DNA of 64,000 nucleotides, from assembly GCA_036873755.1 (NCBI GenBank), contig JAVTVY010019612.1, positions 1 to 64,000 of the forward strand. The letters are read 5' to 3'. Origin of the DNA: Hanleya hanleyi (lineage: Eukaryota; Mollusca; Polyplacophora; Lepidopleurida; Hanleyidae). The first letter of the stretch is position 1; every line of letters begins with the position of its first letter. The position numbers were made by a program, and so were the translations under genes. The notes beneath the pieces were generated by a model, which was not told the origin of the DNA, did not search any database, and saw nothing but the letters and a program-made list of their open reading frames with translations. Below are positions 1-10,127 of the stretch, in pieces.

Positions 1-2367
1 TATATCATCTATTCCAGACGTGCTGGTATATCATCTATTCCAGTCGTGCTGGTATATCATCTATTCCAGACGTGCTGGTATATCATCTATTCCAGACGTG
101 CTGGTATATCATCTATTCCAGTCGTGCTGGTATATCATCTATTCCAGTCGTGCTGGTATATCATCTATTCCAGTCGTGCCGGTATATCATCTATTCCAGA
201 CGTGCTGGTATATCATCTATTCCAGACGTGCCGGTATATCATCTATTCCAGACGTGCTGGTATATCATCTATTCCAGACGTGCTGGTATATCATCTATTC
301 CAGACGTGCTGGTATATCATCTATTCCAGACGTGCTGGTATATCATCTATTCCAGTCGCTGGTATATCATCTATTCCAGTCGTGCTGGTATATCATCTGT
401 TCCAGTCGCTGGTATATCATCTATTCCAGTCGTGTGCTGGTATATCATCTATTCCAGTCGCTGGTATCATCTATTCCAGTCGTGCTGGTATATCATCTAT
501 TCCAGTCGTGCTGGTATATCATCTATTCCAGTCGTGCTGGTATATCATCTATTCCAGTCGTGCTGGTATATCATCTATTCCAGTCGTGCTGGTATATCAT
601 CTATTCCAGTCGTGCTGGTATATCATCTATTCCAGTCGTGCTGGTATATCATCTATTCCAGTCGTGCTGGTATATCATCTATTCCAGTCGTGCTGGTATA
701 TCATCTATTCCAGTCGTGCTGGTATATCATCTATTCCAGACGTGCTGGTATATCATCTATTCCAGACGTGCTGGTATATCATCTATTCCAGTCGTGCTGG
801 TATATCATCTATTCCAGTCGTGCTGGTATATCATCTATTCCAGTCGTGCTGGTATATCATCTATTCCAGTCGTGCTGGTATATCATCTATTCCAGTCGTG
901 CTGGTATATCATCTATTCCAGTCGTGCTGGTATATCATCTATTCCAGTCGTGCTGGTATATCATCTATTCCAGTCGTGCTGGTATATCATCTATTCCTGT
1001 CGTCCTAGTATATCATCTATTCCAGACGTGCTGGTATATCATCTATTCCAGTCGTGCTGGTATATCATCTATTCCAGACGTGCTGGTATATCATCTATTC
1101 CAGACGTGCTGGTATATCATCTATTCCAGTCGTGCTGGTATATCATCTATTCCAGTCGTGCTGGTATATCATCTATTCCAGTCGTGCTGGTATACTGGCC
1201 CTATTCCAGTCGTGCTGGTATATCATCTATTCCAGTCGTGCTGGTATATCATCTATTCCAGTCGTGCTGGTATATCATCTATTCCAGTCGTGCTGGTATA
1301 TCATCTATTCCAGTCGTGCTGGTATATCATCTATTCCTGTCGTGCTGGTATATCATCTATTCCAGTCGTGCTGGTATATCATCTATTCCAGACGTGCTGG
1401 TATATCATCTATTCCAGACGTGCTGGTATATCATCTATTCCAGACGTGCTGGTATATCATCTATTCCAGTCGTGCTGGTATATCATCTATTCCAGTCGTG
1501 CTGGTATATCATCTATTCCAGTCGTGCTGGTATATCATCTATTCCAGTCGTGCTGGTATATCATCTATTCCAGACGTGCTGGTATATCATCTATTCCAGT
1601 CGTGCTGGTATATCATCTATTCCAGTCGTGCTGGTATATCATCTATTCCAGTCGTGCTGGTATATCATCTATTCCAGTCGTGCTGGTATATCATCTATTC
1701 CAGTCGTGCTGGTATATCATCTATTCCAGTCGTGCTGGTATATCATCTATTCCAGTCGTGCTGGTATATCATCTATTCCAGTCGTGCTGGTATATCATCT
1801 ATTCCAGACGTGCTGGTATATCATCTATTCCAGTCGTGCTGGTATATCATCTATTCCAGTCGTGCTGGTATATCATCTATTCCAGTCGTGCTGGTATATC
1901 ATCTATTCCAGTCGTGCTGGTATATCATCTATTCCAGTCGTGCTGGTATATCATCTATTCCAGTCGTGCTGGTATATCATCTATTCCAGTCGTGCTGATA
2001 TAGTGCTGGTATAGCATCTATTCCAGTCGTGCTGGTATATCATCTATTCCAGTCGTGCTGGTATATCATCTATTCCAGTCGTGCTGGTATAGCATCTATT
2101 CCAGTCGTGCTGGTATATCATCTATTCCAGTCGTGCTGGTATATCATCTATTCCAGTCGTGCTGGTATATCATCTATTCCAGTCGTGCTGGTATATCATC
2201 TATTCCAGACGTGCTGGTATATCATCTATTCCAGACGTGCTGGTATATCATCTATTCCAGTCGTGCTGGTATATCATCTATTCCAGTCGTGCTGGTATAT
2301 CATCTATTCCAGACGTGCTGGTATATCATCTATTCCAGTCGTGCTGGTATATCATCTATTCCAGTCG
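1..2367. repeat. 26-bp minisatellite array (~90 copies)
   Basis: About 90 head-to-tail copies of a 26-bp unit (plus-strand core TGGTATATCATCTATTCC, then AGTCGTGC or AGACGTGC) run from the window edge to 2367. Most units differ only by T or A in the CAGTCG/CAGACG position. Irregular units with small deletions or insertions cluster at about 350-480, and odd units occur near 1000, 1195 and 2000. Because 26 is not a multiple of 3 and the unit has no plus-strand stop, all three plus frames stay open for hundreds of codons; this is not evidence of coding. The right end runs into a LINE reverse-transcriptase frame on the minus strand that contains the same 26 bases (see findings). The left end lies outside the window. 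Confidence 0.97.
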
Positions 2368-2600
2368 CTTTGCCTGAGCAAAGACTTCCTAAATGGCATT
2401 TTACAGTTTCAATAGAAACCTCATCAAAAACAAACGTTGAATTTGTTCGAAATCTAAATACACGTACACATTTATCAAATTTACTGGCCAGTTTAAGTCC
2501 ACTAGTTGTAAAGAAATTATTAAATGTGTTAGCCATTTCAGTATTGTCAGCTATGTATTTTTCATTCACTGTAATGCGCAGAGAAGAGTCAAAAAAGCAT
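2330..2600 (-). pseudogene. Non-LTR retrotransposon RT fragment (Jockey/CR1/RTE-like), seed of the minisatellite
   Basis: The minus strand reads about 85 codons typical of the start of a LINE reverse-transcriptase domain: a segment with MANTFNNFFTTSGLKLASKF, then a VSIETVKCHLGSL-like helix, then SGKATGIDDIPARL, the conserved fingers motif (GKATGxDxIPARLL) of Jockey/CR1/RTE-type elements. The frame ends in a stop immediately after this motif, where the minisatellite begins. No endonuclease and no downstream RT motifs (YADD) are present, so this is a fragment. The clade call rests on motif memory; the RT identity is solid. Confidence 0.8.
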
Positions 2601-3640
2601 TAGGAGTATTCGAAAATAAGTATTTGTTTGTTTTTGCAATTTTTAGTGATATTCTTGGAGGAAGTTCCCTTCATAGGTAAAATATGACACCTTTAACCAA
2701 AGCGAGTAGTATAGATATCCAAATTCGGTGGGTTTGATTCTAAATGATCCTAAATCATACTGACAAATTGTTTTGGTTAAATGTTTGGTTATTTTCATTA
2801 TATAGAAATATGTCAAAACGCTTGGAATGCTCTATAAGGGTGTAGTTCCGCCATTCGGCACATGATTCCTTCAGGTAAAAATTGTAACAGCTATGTAGCC
2901 GATCGATTAGAGTGTCCGACTAAAGATTAAATGAACGCCAACTTTTGGGTTCGAATCCCCAAATCATAGGATTTTTTTCCATTTTTCCATTTTTGTCCAT
3001 CTTGATTTTGTACTTTAAAGTAAAATAGTCACGTGAAATGAAGACAGCAAACCGCTAACAAAAATAATCGCTCATGTTATTATAATTCGTAAATAGAGTT
3101 TCACACAACTCCACACACACAGCCACACACTTGTTCAGTAGTTGAATATTGTGAAGATCCAGCGGAGCAAAACTTAATTGTTACACATATACATAATTTT
3201 TACATGGGAGTATTTCGTCTGAGGACAGCGAAAATATAAAAGTTGTAACTATGAACGGAAAATTAATAAGGTAAAATTTGTCTTAAATCAAGGCATGTTG
3301 AGCAAAAAGCGGGAAAATCCTGGTCCATAGCAGGTACGGCTATTCATCACTGTTTCGTTACTACAATATGGCTATACTCATTTACCGATTTGCCGCTAAT
3401 GTAGATGTTTACAGTTTTGCAACTTAAACATATTCTCGTTTTATTCAGCGAATGAACAAGTGGTGACGATTTACTTTGCTTGTGCTTGTGCCATCTATGT
3501 TTTTGGCAGTTACTTCCTTTTTGTTCGCTGAAGTTTTGGCAGACAGTTAACAGTTTTGGAGCCGATTTATATATTAATATAACTGATTATTGTTCATCAA
3601 TAGCTGGGGCTCTCATGAAAATGTGTATGGTAACTAGACC
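2601..3640. other. Intergenic/intronic stretch with no gene seen
   Basis: AT-rich sequence with no convincing exon on either strand. It holds a tRNA-like SINE trace at 2890-2970 and a short CA-rich tract at about 3105-3135. The segment near 3645-3690 is related in inverted orientation to sequence near 9090-9125. Confidence 0.5.
2890..2970 (+). repeat. tRNA-derived SINE head or degenerate tRNA
   Basis: A tRNA-like block has an A-box-like TAGCCGATCGATTAGAG and a B box GGGTTCGAATCC sitting in a T-arm-like hairpin (TTGGG, loop TTCGAAT, CCCAA). The spacing of about 45 bp between the boxes fits a Pol III type 2 promoter. The acceptor stem does not pair convincingly and no clean anticodon arm is visible, so a SINE or pseudo-tRNA is more likely than a functional tRNA. 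Confidence 0.45.
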
Positions 3641-3769
3641 ATGAACCAGAAATTCTCATTAGACTGGCCTCGCCGGGCGCAAATGGAGTTAGGGAATGCC
3701 TGAGTATTACGTCACAACATGCCGGCCAGCTGGGAGAGAGACAATGGACCAGCAGAGAGCGACGATGCG

Positions 3770-4152
3770 TAGTAACGTTATTCACAATGTGTTTAGTCAA
3801 ACTACTCCACACAAGTGTATAAGATCGCATCTTTGGGCCCACATTAAACGAACTAGTCTAGTAAATGACAATGTCTGATCAAAAAGTGTCAGACTAACAA
3901 ATTGTGTTTTCCTCCTACAATGTACATGTGGTAACTTGCAGATTTTACTTCAGTAGCCACCAAACACTGGATTGCTTGTTTACAAAACGCAGCTTTTACA
4001 TGTAATTGATTCGGGCTCGTATGGCGAACATATCGTGTCACCACTGTGTTGCCCAGATTCCCACACCTAACACGGTGCTAGATTTTGAGGTTTAGAAGCC
4101 CGAAGAATCTCTCCTGGGTGACATGACGGGAGCTGCTGCAGAGAGCATCAAA
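3770..4152 (+). repeat. Tandem genomic unit, copy 1 (alpha segment)
   Basis: This segment aligns with about 7555-7912 and more weakly with 9905-10110. Shared landmarks are ACTACTCCACACAAG, ACGAAC, GACTAACAAATTGTG, a CTTGCAG, AAACGCAGCTTT and GACATGACGGGAGCTG. It is the first part of a ~2-kb unit repeated about three times between 3.7 and 10.1 kb. In this copy a transposon (4153-6633) separates it from the following beta segment. No exon survives in this part. Confidence 0.75.
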
Positions 4153-6633
4153 TTAACCCCACCTGGCGTGGGGGCCATTATACCCCCTACCAAACTTTCT
4201 GCGCTATCTCCGGATCGACAAAAGATTGAGAGCTGACACTAAGTGGCTTTGTAGTTTATCATATTGAGGTCATTTTGAGCCTATTTGCTTAACCCCCGAG
4301 TAGAGGATCATGAAAAAATTCAAATGGCAACCTTGTGGGGTACCAGAGAAGTGATGTTCTCGTCATTTTTCTTCAAAATAAATTTTCAAAGATAGTGCCA
4401 CGGCACTGTAGCGCTCATCTGGCTATAACTGGAGAAAGTGGCTGCGAGAAATTTTTACTGAAGAACTGCAATAGATGAGTTTCTAACTTGCATTGTCTCC
4501 CCTGAAAAAAATGGCAACATAGTCGATTTCACAGGAGGTCAAGCTGTAAATTCATGATTGTAATTGGAGGTTATGGAATAAAGGCAATTATACCAAAATA
4601 TAATGTGTGATTGTCAGTAAGCTATAAGCATTAACCAGAACCAATTTTTATTATGTGATTGCAGTCGTTCGTCCGTCTGTCCACTTCGTGTCCGGACAGT
4701 ACATTGGACAGTTTTTAACCTACGATTCCAATATTTTGTGGGTATATGCACCAGGGGGAGACATGTCGAGTACGAAATATGTGCGACTGGGTTGTTACGA
4801 TGGCAATGAGATGTAACAGGACATTTTTCCAATGAAAGTAATCTCTGGTGAGGTATGGCCTAACCAAGACATACCATCTGTCTGCGAAGATGTAAAAGAT
4901 AGTGCCACGGCACTGTAGGTCAACTGTCTGTAACTGGAGAAAGTAGCTGTGAGAAATTTTTACTAAAGAACTGCAATAACTTGTTTCTAACTTGTGTTGT
5001 GTTCTAACTTGTGTTGTCCCCCCTGAACACTATAAAATGATCCATGCAGTTATTTCCTGAGATTTTATGATAAAGTTTCATGGGAAATTCAAGATGCGGC
5101 AATATTGGATTTTCGAAATGAACCAAAAAAAGGTATCTTGCACAACTGGATCACAAGGGGAACCTGTGTATCAACATCCATGCAGTAATATCCTAAGAAT
5201 TCACGATAACAAAATTTCATGGGGAAATCCAAGATGGCTACCTGGTGGCCATATTGAATTTTTCAATCAGACCATATATGGTATCCTGCACAGCTAGACC
5301 CCAAGGGCAACCTCTGTACCAAATTTGAGAAAGATCCATGCAGTAGTTCCTGAGAAATCACGATAACAATGTTTCATCTGGAACAATGTTTCAATCAGGC
5401 TACAAATTGGATTTTCGAAATGAACCAAAAAAAGGTATCTTGCACAACTGGATCACAAGGGGAACCTGTGTATCAACATCCATGCAGTAATATCCTAAGA
5501 ATTCACGATAACAAGATTTCACTGGCAAATTCAAGATGGCCGCCTTGTGGCCATATTGGATTTTTCAATCAGACCACAAATTGTATCTTGCACAACTACA
5601 CCCAAGGGGAACCTCTGTACCAAATTTGAGAAAGACCCATGCAGTACTTCCTGAGAAATCGAGATAACAATGTTTCATCTCGAAATCCAAGATGGCCGCC
5701 TGGTGGCCATATTGGATTTCTGAATCAGACCACAAAAGTATCTTGCACAACTAGACACTAAGGGGAACCTGTGTATCAAATTTGAGAAAGATCCATGCAG
5801 TACTTCCTCATAAATCACGATAACGAAGTTTCATAGGGAAATCCAAGATGGCTGCCTGGTGGCCATATTGGATGTTCGAATCAGAGCAGAAAAAGGTATC
5901 TTGCACAACTAGACCCCAAGGGGAACCTGTGTACCAAATTTGAGGAAGATCCACAAAGTAGTTCCTGAGAAATTGCAATAACAATGTTTCATGGGGAAAT
6001 CCAAGATGGCCGCCTGGTGGCCATATTGGATTTGTGAATCAGACCACAACAGGTATCTTGCACAACTAGACCCCAAGGGGAACCTGTGTACCAAATTTGA
6101 GAAAGATCTATGCAGTAGTTCCTGAGAAATCGCGATAACAATGTTTCAATGGCAAATTCAAGATGGCCGCCATGGCGGCCATATTTAAAACCGTATCGAC
6201 ACGGCATGAACAAATTCTGGTGTACTCATTGGGGGGAACATGCATGCCAAGTTTCAGCTTAATCGGCCAAGCGGTTTCAGAGAAGAAGATGTTTACGCAC
6301 AACGGACGACGCACAACGCACGACGCACGACGGACGACGGACAGTCAGGCCATGACATAAGCCCATCGGGCCTTCGGCCCAGATGAGCTAAAAAGTGGGA
6401 AAAACTATCTAATTTCACATTCATTTACTAATTTATCATGCAGTGTTTGCGGAGAAATTACATAAATAACGTCACTGTGACATCATCAAAGCGGTCATCT
6501 TGGATTTTTTTTTCTGATGGATCTTGACCCAAGGGTATGGCTTGGAAAATTTCAGCCCTCTAACTCAAGGGGTAAGCCAAAATAACCCCCAGACCTGGAC
6601 AGGTGCCAAGAAGCCCAGGCCAGATTAGGTTAA
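4153..6633 (-). mobile_element. TTAA-flanked piggyBac-like MITE, split by a nested element
   Basis: The left end is TTAA followed by CCCCACCTGGCG and the right end is GGCCAGATTAGG followed by TTAA. These match the inverted termini (TTAACCCTACCTGGCC / GGCCAGGTAGGGTTAA) of complete copies at 8346-8922 and 59692-60220. The paralogous tandem unit at about 7905-7930 reads straight through without the insert and serves as an empty site. MITE sequence occupies 4153 to ~4380 and ~6392-6633 in reverse orientation. The interval 4381-6391 is a later insertion. No transposase is encoded. Confidence 0.75.
4381..6391 (-). mobile_element. Hairpin-ended (HINE/pearl-like) element with ~155-bp monomers, nested in a MITE
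   Basis: This insertion breaks a MITE. One end carries a small palindrome AGTGCC-AC-GGCACT at 4393-4406, repeated near 4900. The other ends in a larger hairpin at 6360-6389 (CATC-GGGCC-TTC-GGCCC-A-GATG) directly followed by CTAA (6388-6391). Between about 5045 and 6160 lie roughly seven 155-bp monomers, recognisable by 'ccaaatttgagaaagatcc', 'cctgagaaatc' and 'ccaagatggccgcc'. Palindromic termini, a CTRR-like 3' end and a central tandem array fit non-autonomous Helentron-related elements (HINEs, including bivalve 'pearl'). A Rep/helicase is absent, so the class is inferred from architecture. Short ORFs here are repeat artefacts. Confidence 0.6.
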
Positions 6634-7540
6634 GGTGGATTAGTGAATAAGCATACTAAAGCCCAAATTTATCACCAATGACTTCTAGTGTGCGCCAGAG
6701 GCTCAATGGTTTTAAACGTGGTTGGTGACGAGCTCGGATTAGTTCTTCACGAATGTGGTGGTTTAGTGATAACAGTGTACAGACAAATAGATACCAGAGA
6801 CAATGTGTGCGCTGAGTGTGATACACATGTAACTGCGAATCAAGCCTCAACAAAATGGACAATACTTCAGAAATATACGTATTATCTCGAAAATACTTTA
6901 TAAATTAAGAAACCATGATATACTCCCTGTAATTCGACTGTAAGTTTAATCATTTTTCCGATGCTCCAGCCATGTTAACAAAGACATCATTACAGACTAA
7001 GGAATTAGGAAATCACATGAATGATGCAGAATCTCAAGACGGTTAATTTGGGTAATCGATTCGGTTCGTTTTTACCGGAGTTAACAGAAAAAATGGCGAC
7101 CATGACACTCGTTTAATTTAGAAACATTAACCCGAACGAGCCCGAATAATTAGTCCAAATTGTAGAGTTTGCCGTAATCAGCGGGCGTTTACAGATACTC
7201 TTCGGGTGACGGGATGTTCTTCCAGTTTTCACCACCAGCCTATTCAAATTAACCAGAACTGGAAGCTATCCCTCGATGGAGGTTATATACAAATCCATTG
7301 AACATGTTCAACAAGAATTCTGTATGTTTTTTTTCTTATAGATATAAATGAGTGCGAGCATTGACCACGTGTGAGCGGTGGAGATTTCCAGTGCATCAAC
7401 TCTATAGGATCATACTCCTGTCAGTGCAAAAATGGATATAACCAAAGTAGAACAATCTGCAAAGTTAATAGAAACGATACATGATAGAAATGTGCTCAGA
7501 AATCAAACGTTACCATGTATAAATTTGCAGTAGTAGAGAT
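6634..7540 (+). repeat. Tandem genomic unit, copy 1 (beta and gamma segments)
   Basis: The segment continues copy 1 after the MITE. It aligns with 7915-8345 (beta) and 9170-9860 (gamma): GATTAGTGAATAAGCAT, TGACGAGCTC, CCTGTAATTCG-CTGTAAGTT, AAGGAATTAGGAAATCACATG, TGGGTAATCGATTCGGTTCG and CATTGAACATGTTCAA. The gamma part ends with an EGF-like exon (7342-7464 here, 9712-9834 in copy 3). At 7095-7112 it also contains the uninterrupted form of the site that is split by the MITE at 8346. Confidence 0.75.
7342..7464 (+). pseudogene. Dead EGF-like (cbEGF) exon
   Basis: A 123-bp segment follows a good 3' splice site (TTTTTTTTCTTATAG) and is colinear with the intact EGF exons at 9712 and 15535, all 123 bp and phase 1-1. 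It begins with the calcium-binding signature D-I-N-E-C and ends with the C-x-C and final C of an EGF module. It carries an in-frame TGA eight codons in and has lost the second cysteine. The donor is GTTAAT where the intact exons have GTAATA. It should not be translatable as part of a host protein unless skipped. Confidence 0.8.
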
Positions 7541-8345
7541 ATTCACCGTGATTTTATATAAACTACTCCACACAAGAGAATAGAATCGCATCGTTGGACC
7601 AAGATAAAACGAACGAATCTTAAATCACAATATCTAATCAAAATATGTCTGACTAACAAATTGTGTTTAACCTCTGTCATTCACATGCGGTATCTTGCAG
7701 GTTTCAAGACAATAACATCAAAACGCGTGCCTAATTGTTTAGAAACGCAGCTTTCACATGCAATTGTTTCAGGCTCATTTGGCGAACATGCCGTGTCGCC
7801 AGTGTATGATTCAGCTTCTAACATCAGTTTTCCTTGGGTTTAAATTTTAATGCACAGACACGTAGAAAATCTCTCCGGATTGACATGACAGGAACTGTTG
7901 TTTATAGCGTGAAATTGAGGTAGATTAATGAATAAGCATCCCAAAGCACAACATTACGATCAATTACGTCCAGTGTGAACTAGACGGTCAGTGGTTTTAT
8001 ACTGCCGTTGATGACGAGCTCAGATTTGTTCTCCATGAATGTGGTGAGATGACACGATGGAGGTGTAGTGCTTACGGTGGATACACAAAAAATGCCAGAG
8101 ACAGTGGCTGAGTGCTCTATAACTGCGAACGACGTCCCTAAAAAAGAGAAATTTTTCAGAGATCCATGTATTATCTCCAAAATATTTTATAAATATACAT
8201 GACATAATCCCTGTAATTCGTCTGTAAGTTCGAACATTTTCCCTATGCTCCGACCATGTTGGCAAAGATACCATTACTGACGATTATTTTGTTCGTGATC
8301 ATTTTACTCGGAATTAAAAGAAAACTGGTTATACAACGGCACTCG
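7541..8345 (+). repeat. Tandem genomic unit, copy 2 (alpha and beta)
   Basis: Copy 2 of the ~2-kb unit aligns with 3770-4152 (alpha) and then 6634-7110 (beta and the start of gamma). In this copy the gamma segment is interrupted at 8346 by a MITE and resumes for only a few tens of bases after 8922. The EGF exon expected downstream is missing. Confidence 0.7.
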
Positions 8346-8922
8346 TTTACTCTATCTGGCCTAGGCTTTTGGGGGCCTGTCCTAGCTGGTCTGGGGGACC
8401 GAAATGGCCCCTCCAATTATTTTTCTTATCCCTTGAACTAGGGAGCTGAAACTCACTACACTATACCCTTGCGTCAAGCTCTATCAGAAAATGTAAAAAA
8501 ATCCACGATGGGCGCTTTGATGACGTCACAGTGACGTCATTTTCAAAGACGGCATTTTTTGGTAAATTTTTGGAATTTTTTATTTATGCAATTTCTCCGC
8601 AAAAACTGCATGATAAATTAGTAAATATTAATGTGATGTGAAATAAAATAATTTTTGCCCACTTTTCATCGCGGAAAAGCAGAAATGTTGAAGAAATATG
8701 ACAAAAACATCACTTTTCTGATACCCCACTTGGCCGCCATCTTACCCATCATCCTCTGCTCGGGGGGTTATGCAAATGGGCTCAAAATGATTCCAATATG
8801 ATAAACTATAAAGTCAAGGAGTTTCAGCACTCCATTTTGTGTCGTTCCGCAGATAGCGCAGGCAGTTTGGTGGGGGGGGGGGTGCATTTCGACCCCCCCC
8901 TCCCCAGGCCAGGTAGGGTTAA
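8346..8922 (+). mobile_element. TTAA-flanked piggyBac-like MITE, full length
   Basis: Terminal inverted repeats are CTCTATCTGGCC at the left and GGCCAGGTAGGG at the right, followed by TTAA (8919-8922). The left target copy has decayed to TTTA. The tandem paralogue at about 7100 has the empty site, in which CACTCGT, TTAA and TTTAGAAA are contiguous; here the two halves flank the insertion. The ~570-bp body contains a GATGACGTCA-cagTGACGTCA pair, poly-T/G tracts, and a CGCCATCTT segment. There is no ORF of note. TTAA target choice and CCC-type termini are piggyBac hallmarks; the autonomous partner is not in the window. Confidence 0.8.
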
Positions 8923-9170
8923 TTTAGAAAAATTAAGCTGCACTAGCTCGAATAAGTAGGTAACAAAATGATCCATGACCATTTGCATGTTTTAGCTCAC
9001 CACTTAAATTTGTTTTTCCTGCAAAGGAGAATTTCGCTTCAGACGGATTTTTTACCCTTCAGCGTCGCTCTGTGTTCATTCCGAGTCAGCCCGGTGAGGC
9101 CAGTCTAATGAGAATTTCCGGTTCATATTCTCATACAGTTACTATACATATTCTCATTGACAATCCAGCT
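8923..9170. other. Remnant of unit copy 2 plus unassigned sequence
   Basis: The first ~25 bases continue the gamma segment of copy 2. The rest is unassigned, apart from about 35 bp near 9090-9125 (GAGGCCAGTCTAATGAGAAT) that match 3650-3690 in inverted orientation. The EGF exon expected from copies 1 and 3 is absent, so this copy is truncated by deletion. Confidence 0.5.
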
Positions 9171-10127
9171 TATTAATTCGTCTGTAAGTTTAATCATTTT
9201 CCCGATGTTCCAATCATGTCAGTAAAGACTCCATTACTGAATAAGGAATTAGGAAATCACATGAATAATTCACAATCTCATGACGATTAATTTGGGTAAT
9301 CGATTCGGTTCGTTTTTACCGGAGTTAACAGAAAAACTGACGACCATGACACTCGTTGAACCTGGACCAGCACGAATAGATAAAAAATGGTCCGTAACTG
9401 TTCGTATATTTCAGTCTCGTGTGTATATACATTTATACTGGCATCAGATGCGCCGTCCGGGCAGCCAAGGCAGTCCACATTGTATAGAGCTCGCCATAAC
9501 CAACGGACCTTTACGGATAATCTTTGGCTCATGTTCTCTCAGTTTTCACCAAAAGCCAATAAAAATGCTGGATTTCTTCACAATGACCAATGAAATTATT
9601 CGGAACTGAAAGATATCCATACATGGACTGTAGTATCTATATTAATCCATTGAACATGTTCAAACAGAATACTGTATGTCATTTTTCTACATCTATGTAT
9701 GTTTGTTATAGATGTAAATGAGTGCCATCATCTGCCAAGTGTGTGTGGTGAAGGTTCCCAGTGCATCAACTCTATCGGATCATTCTCTTGTCAGTGCACA
9801 CATGGATATAAACAAAATGGAGGAGCCTGTCTAGGTAATAGAAGTGATATATGATCGCAATGTGCTCAGAAATCAAACGTCACAATCTATAAATATGCAG
9901 TAGTAGCCTTATTGATCCTCCACACAGGAGTACATGGTCGGAATGGAATGGACTTCCACGACATTGGGCCAATATAGAACGACTGAGTGCTTTAAATCAC
10001 AATACCTGATCAAAATGTGCCAGACTAGCTAAATTGGATTTGCCATGTAAATGTTGTATATTTCAGATTTCACATGAATATCCATCAATTCAAATCTGGG
10101 TCTGATTGTTTACCTTGTTGGATCTTT
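9171..10127 (+). repeat. Tandem genomic unit, copy 3
   Basis: Copy 3 aligns with 6930-7500 through the EGF exon (9712-9834) and then begins a new alpha segment (9905-10110; compare 3790-4050 and 7560-7830). The alpha segment is cut by the hairpin-ended element that begins at 10128. Flanking introns are as similar as the exons, which points to genomic tandem duplication rather than retroposition. Confidence 0.7.
9712..9834 (+). CDS. EGF-like, calcium-binding type exon (41 codons, phase 1-1)
   Basis: An internal exon with 3' splice site TTGTTATAG before 9712 and donor GTAATA at 9835. It begins and ends in phase 1, the arrangement typical of shuffled EGF modules. It encodes one complete calcium-binding EGF domain: a D-V-N-E-C start, six cysteines in C-C-C-C-x-C-C order, and the N-S-I-G-S-F-S-C segment with the asparagine and aromatic residue expected for Ca2+ binding. 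Such domains act extracellularly as stalks or adhesion modules. There is no initiator ATG because it is internal. Its tandem paralogue at 7342 is dead and the one expected in copy 2 is missing. The next exon in the host gene is probably 15535-15657, about 5.7 kb downstream beyond an expanded satellite. The parent gene cannot be named. Confidence 0.8.

Noticed and set aside
1..2367. CRISPR-like regular repeats
   Set aside because: Units are contiguous with no unique spacers, and the genome is eukaryotic.
1..2603. Long plus-strand ORFs (up to 664 codons) of MLVYHLFQSCWYIIYSRRAG type
   Set aside because: They are the three frames of a stop-free 26-bp repeat, and the same peptide appears in every frame. 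The source sequence is antisense LINE coding DNA.
2890..2970. Functional tRNA gene
   Set aside because: A and B boxes are present, but the acceptor stem and anticodon arm do not fold convincingly.
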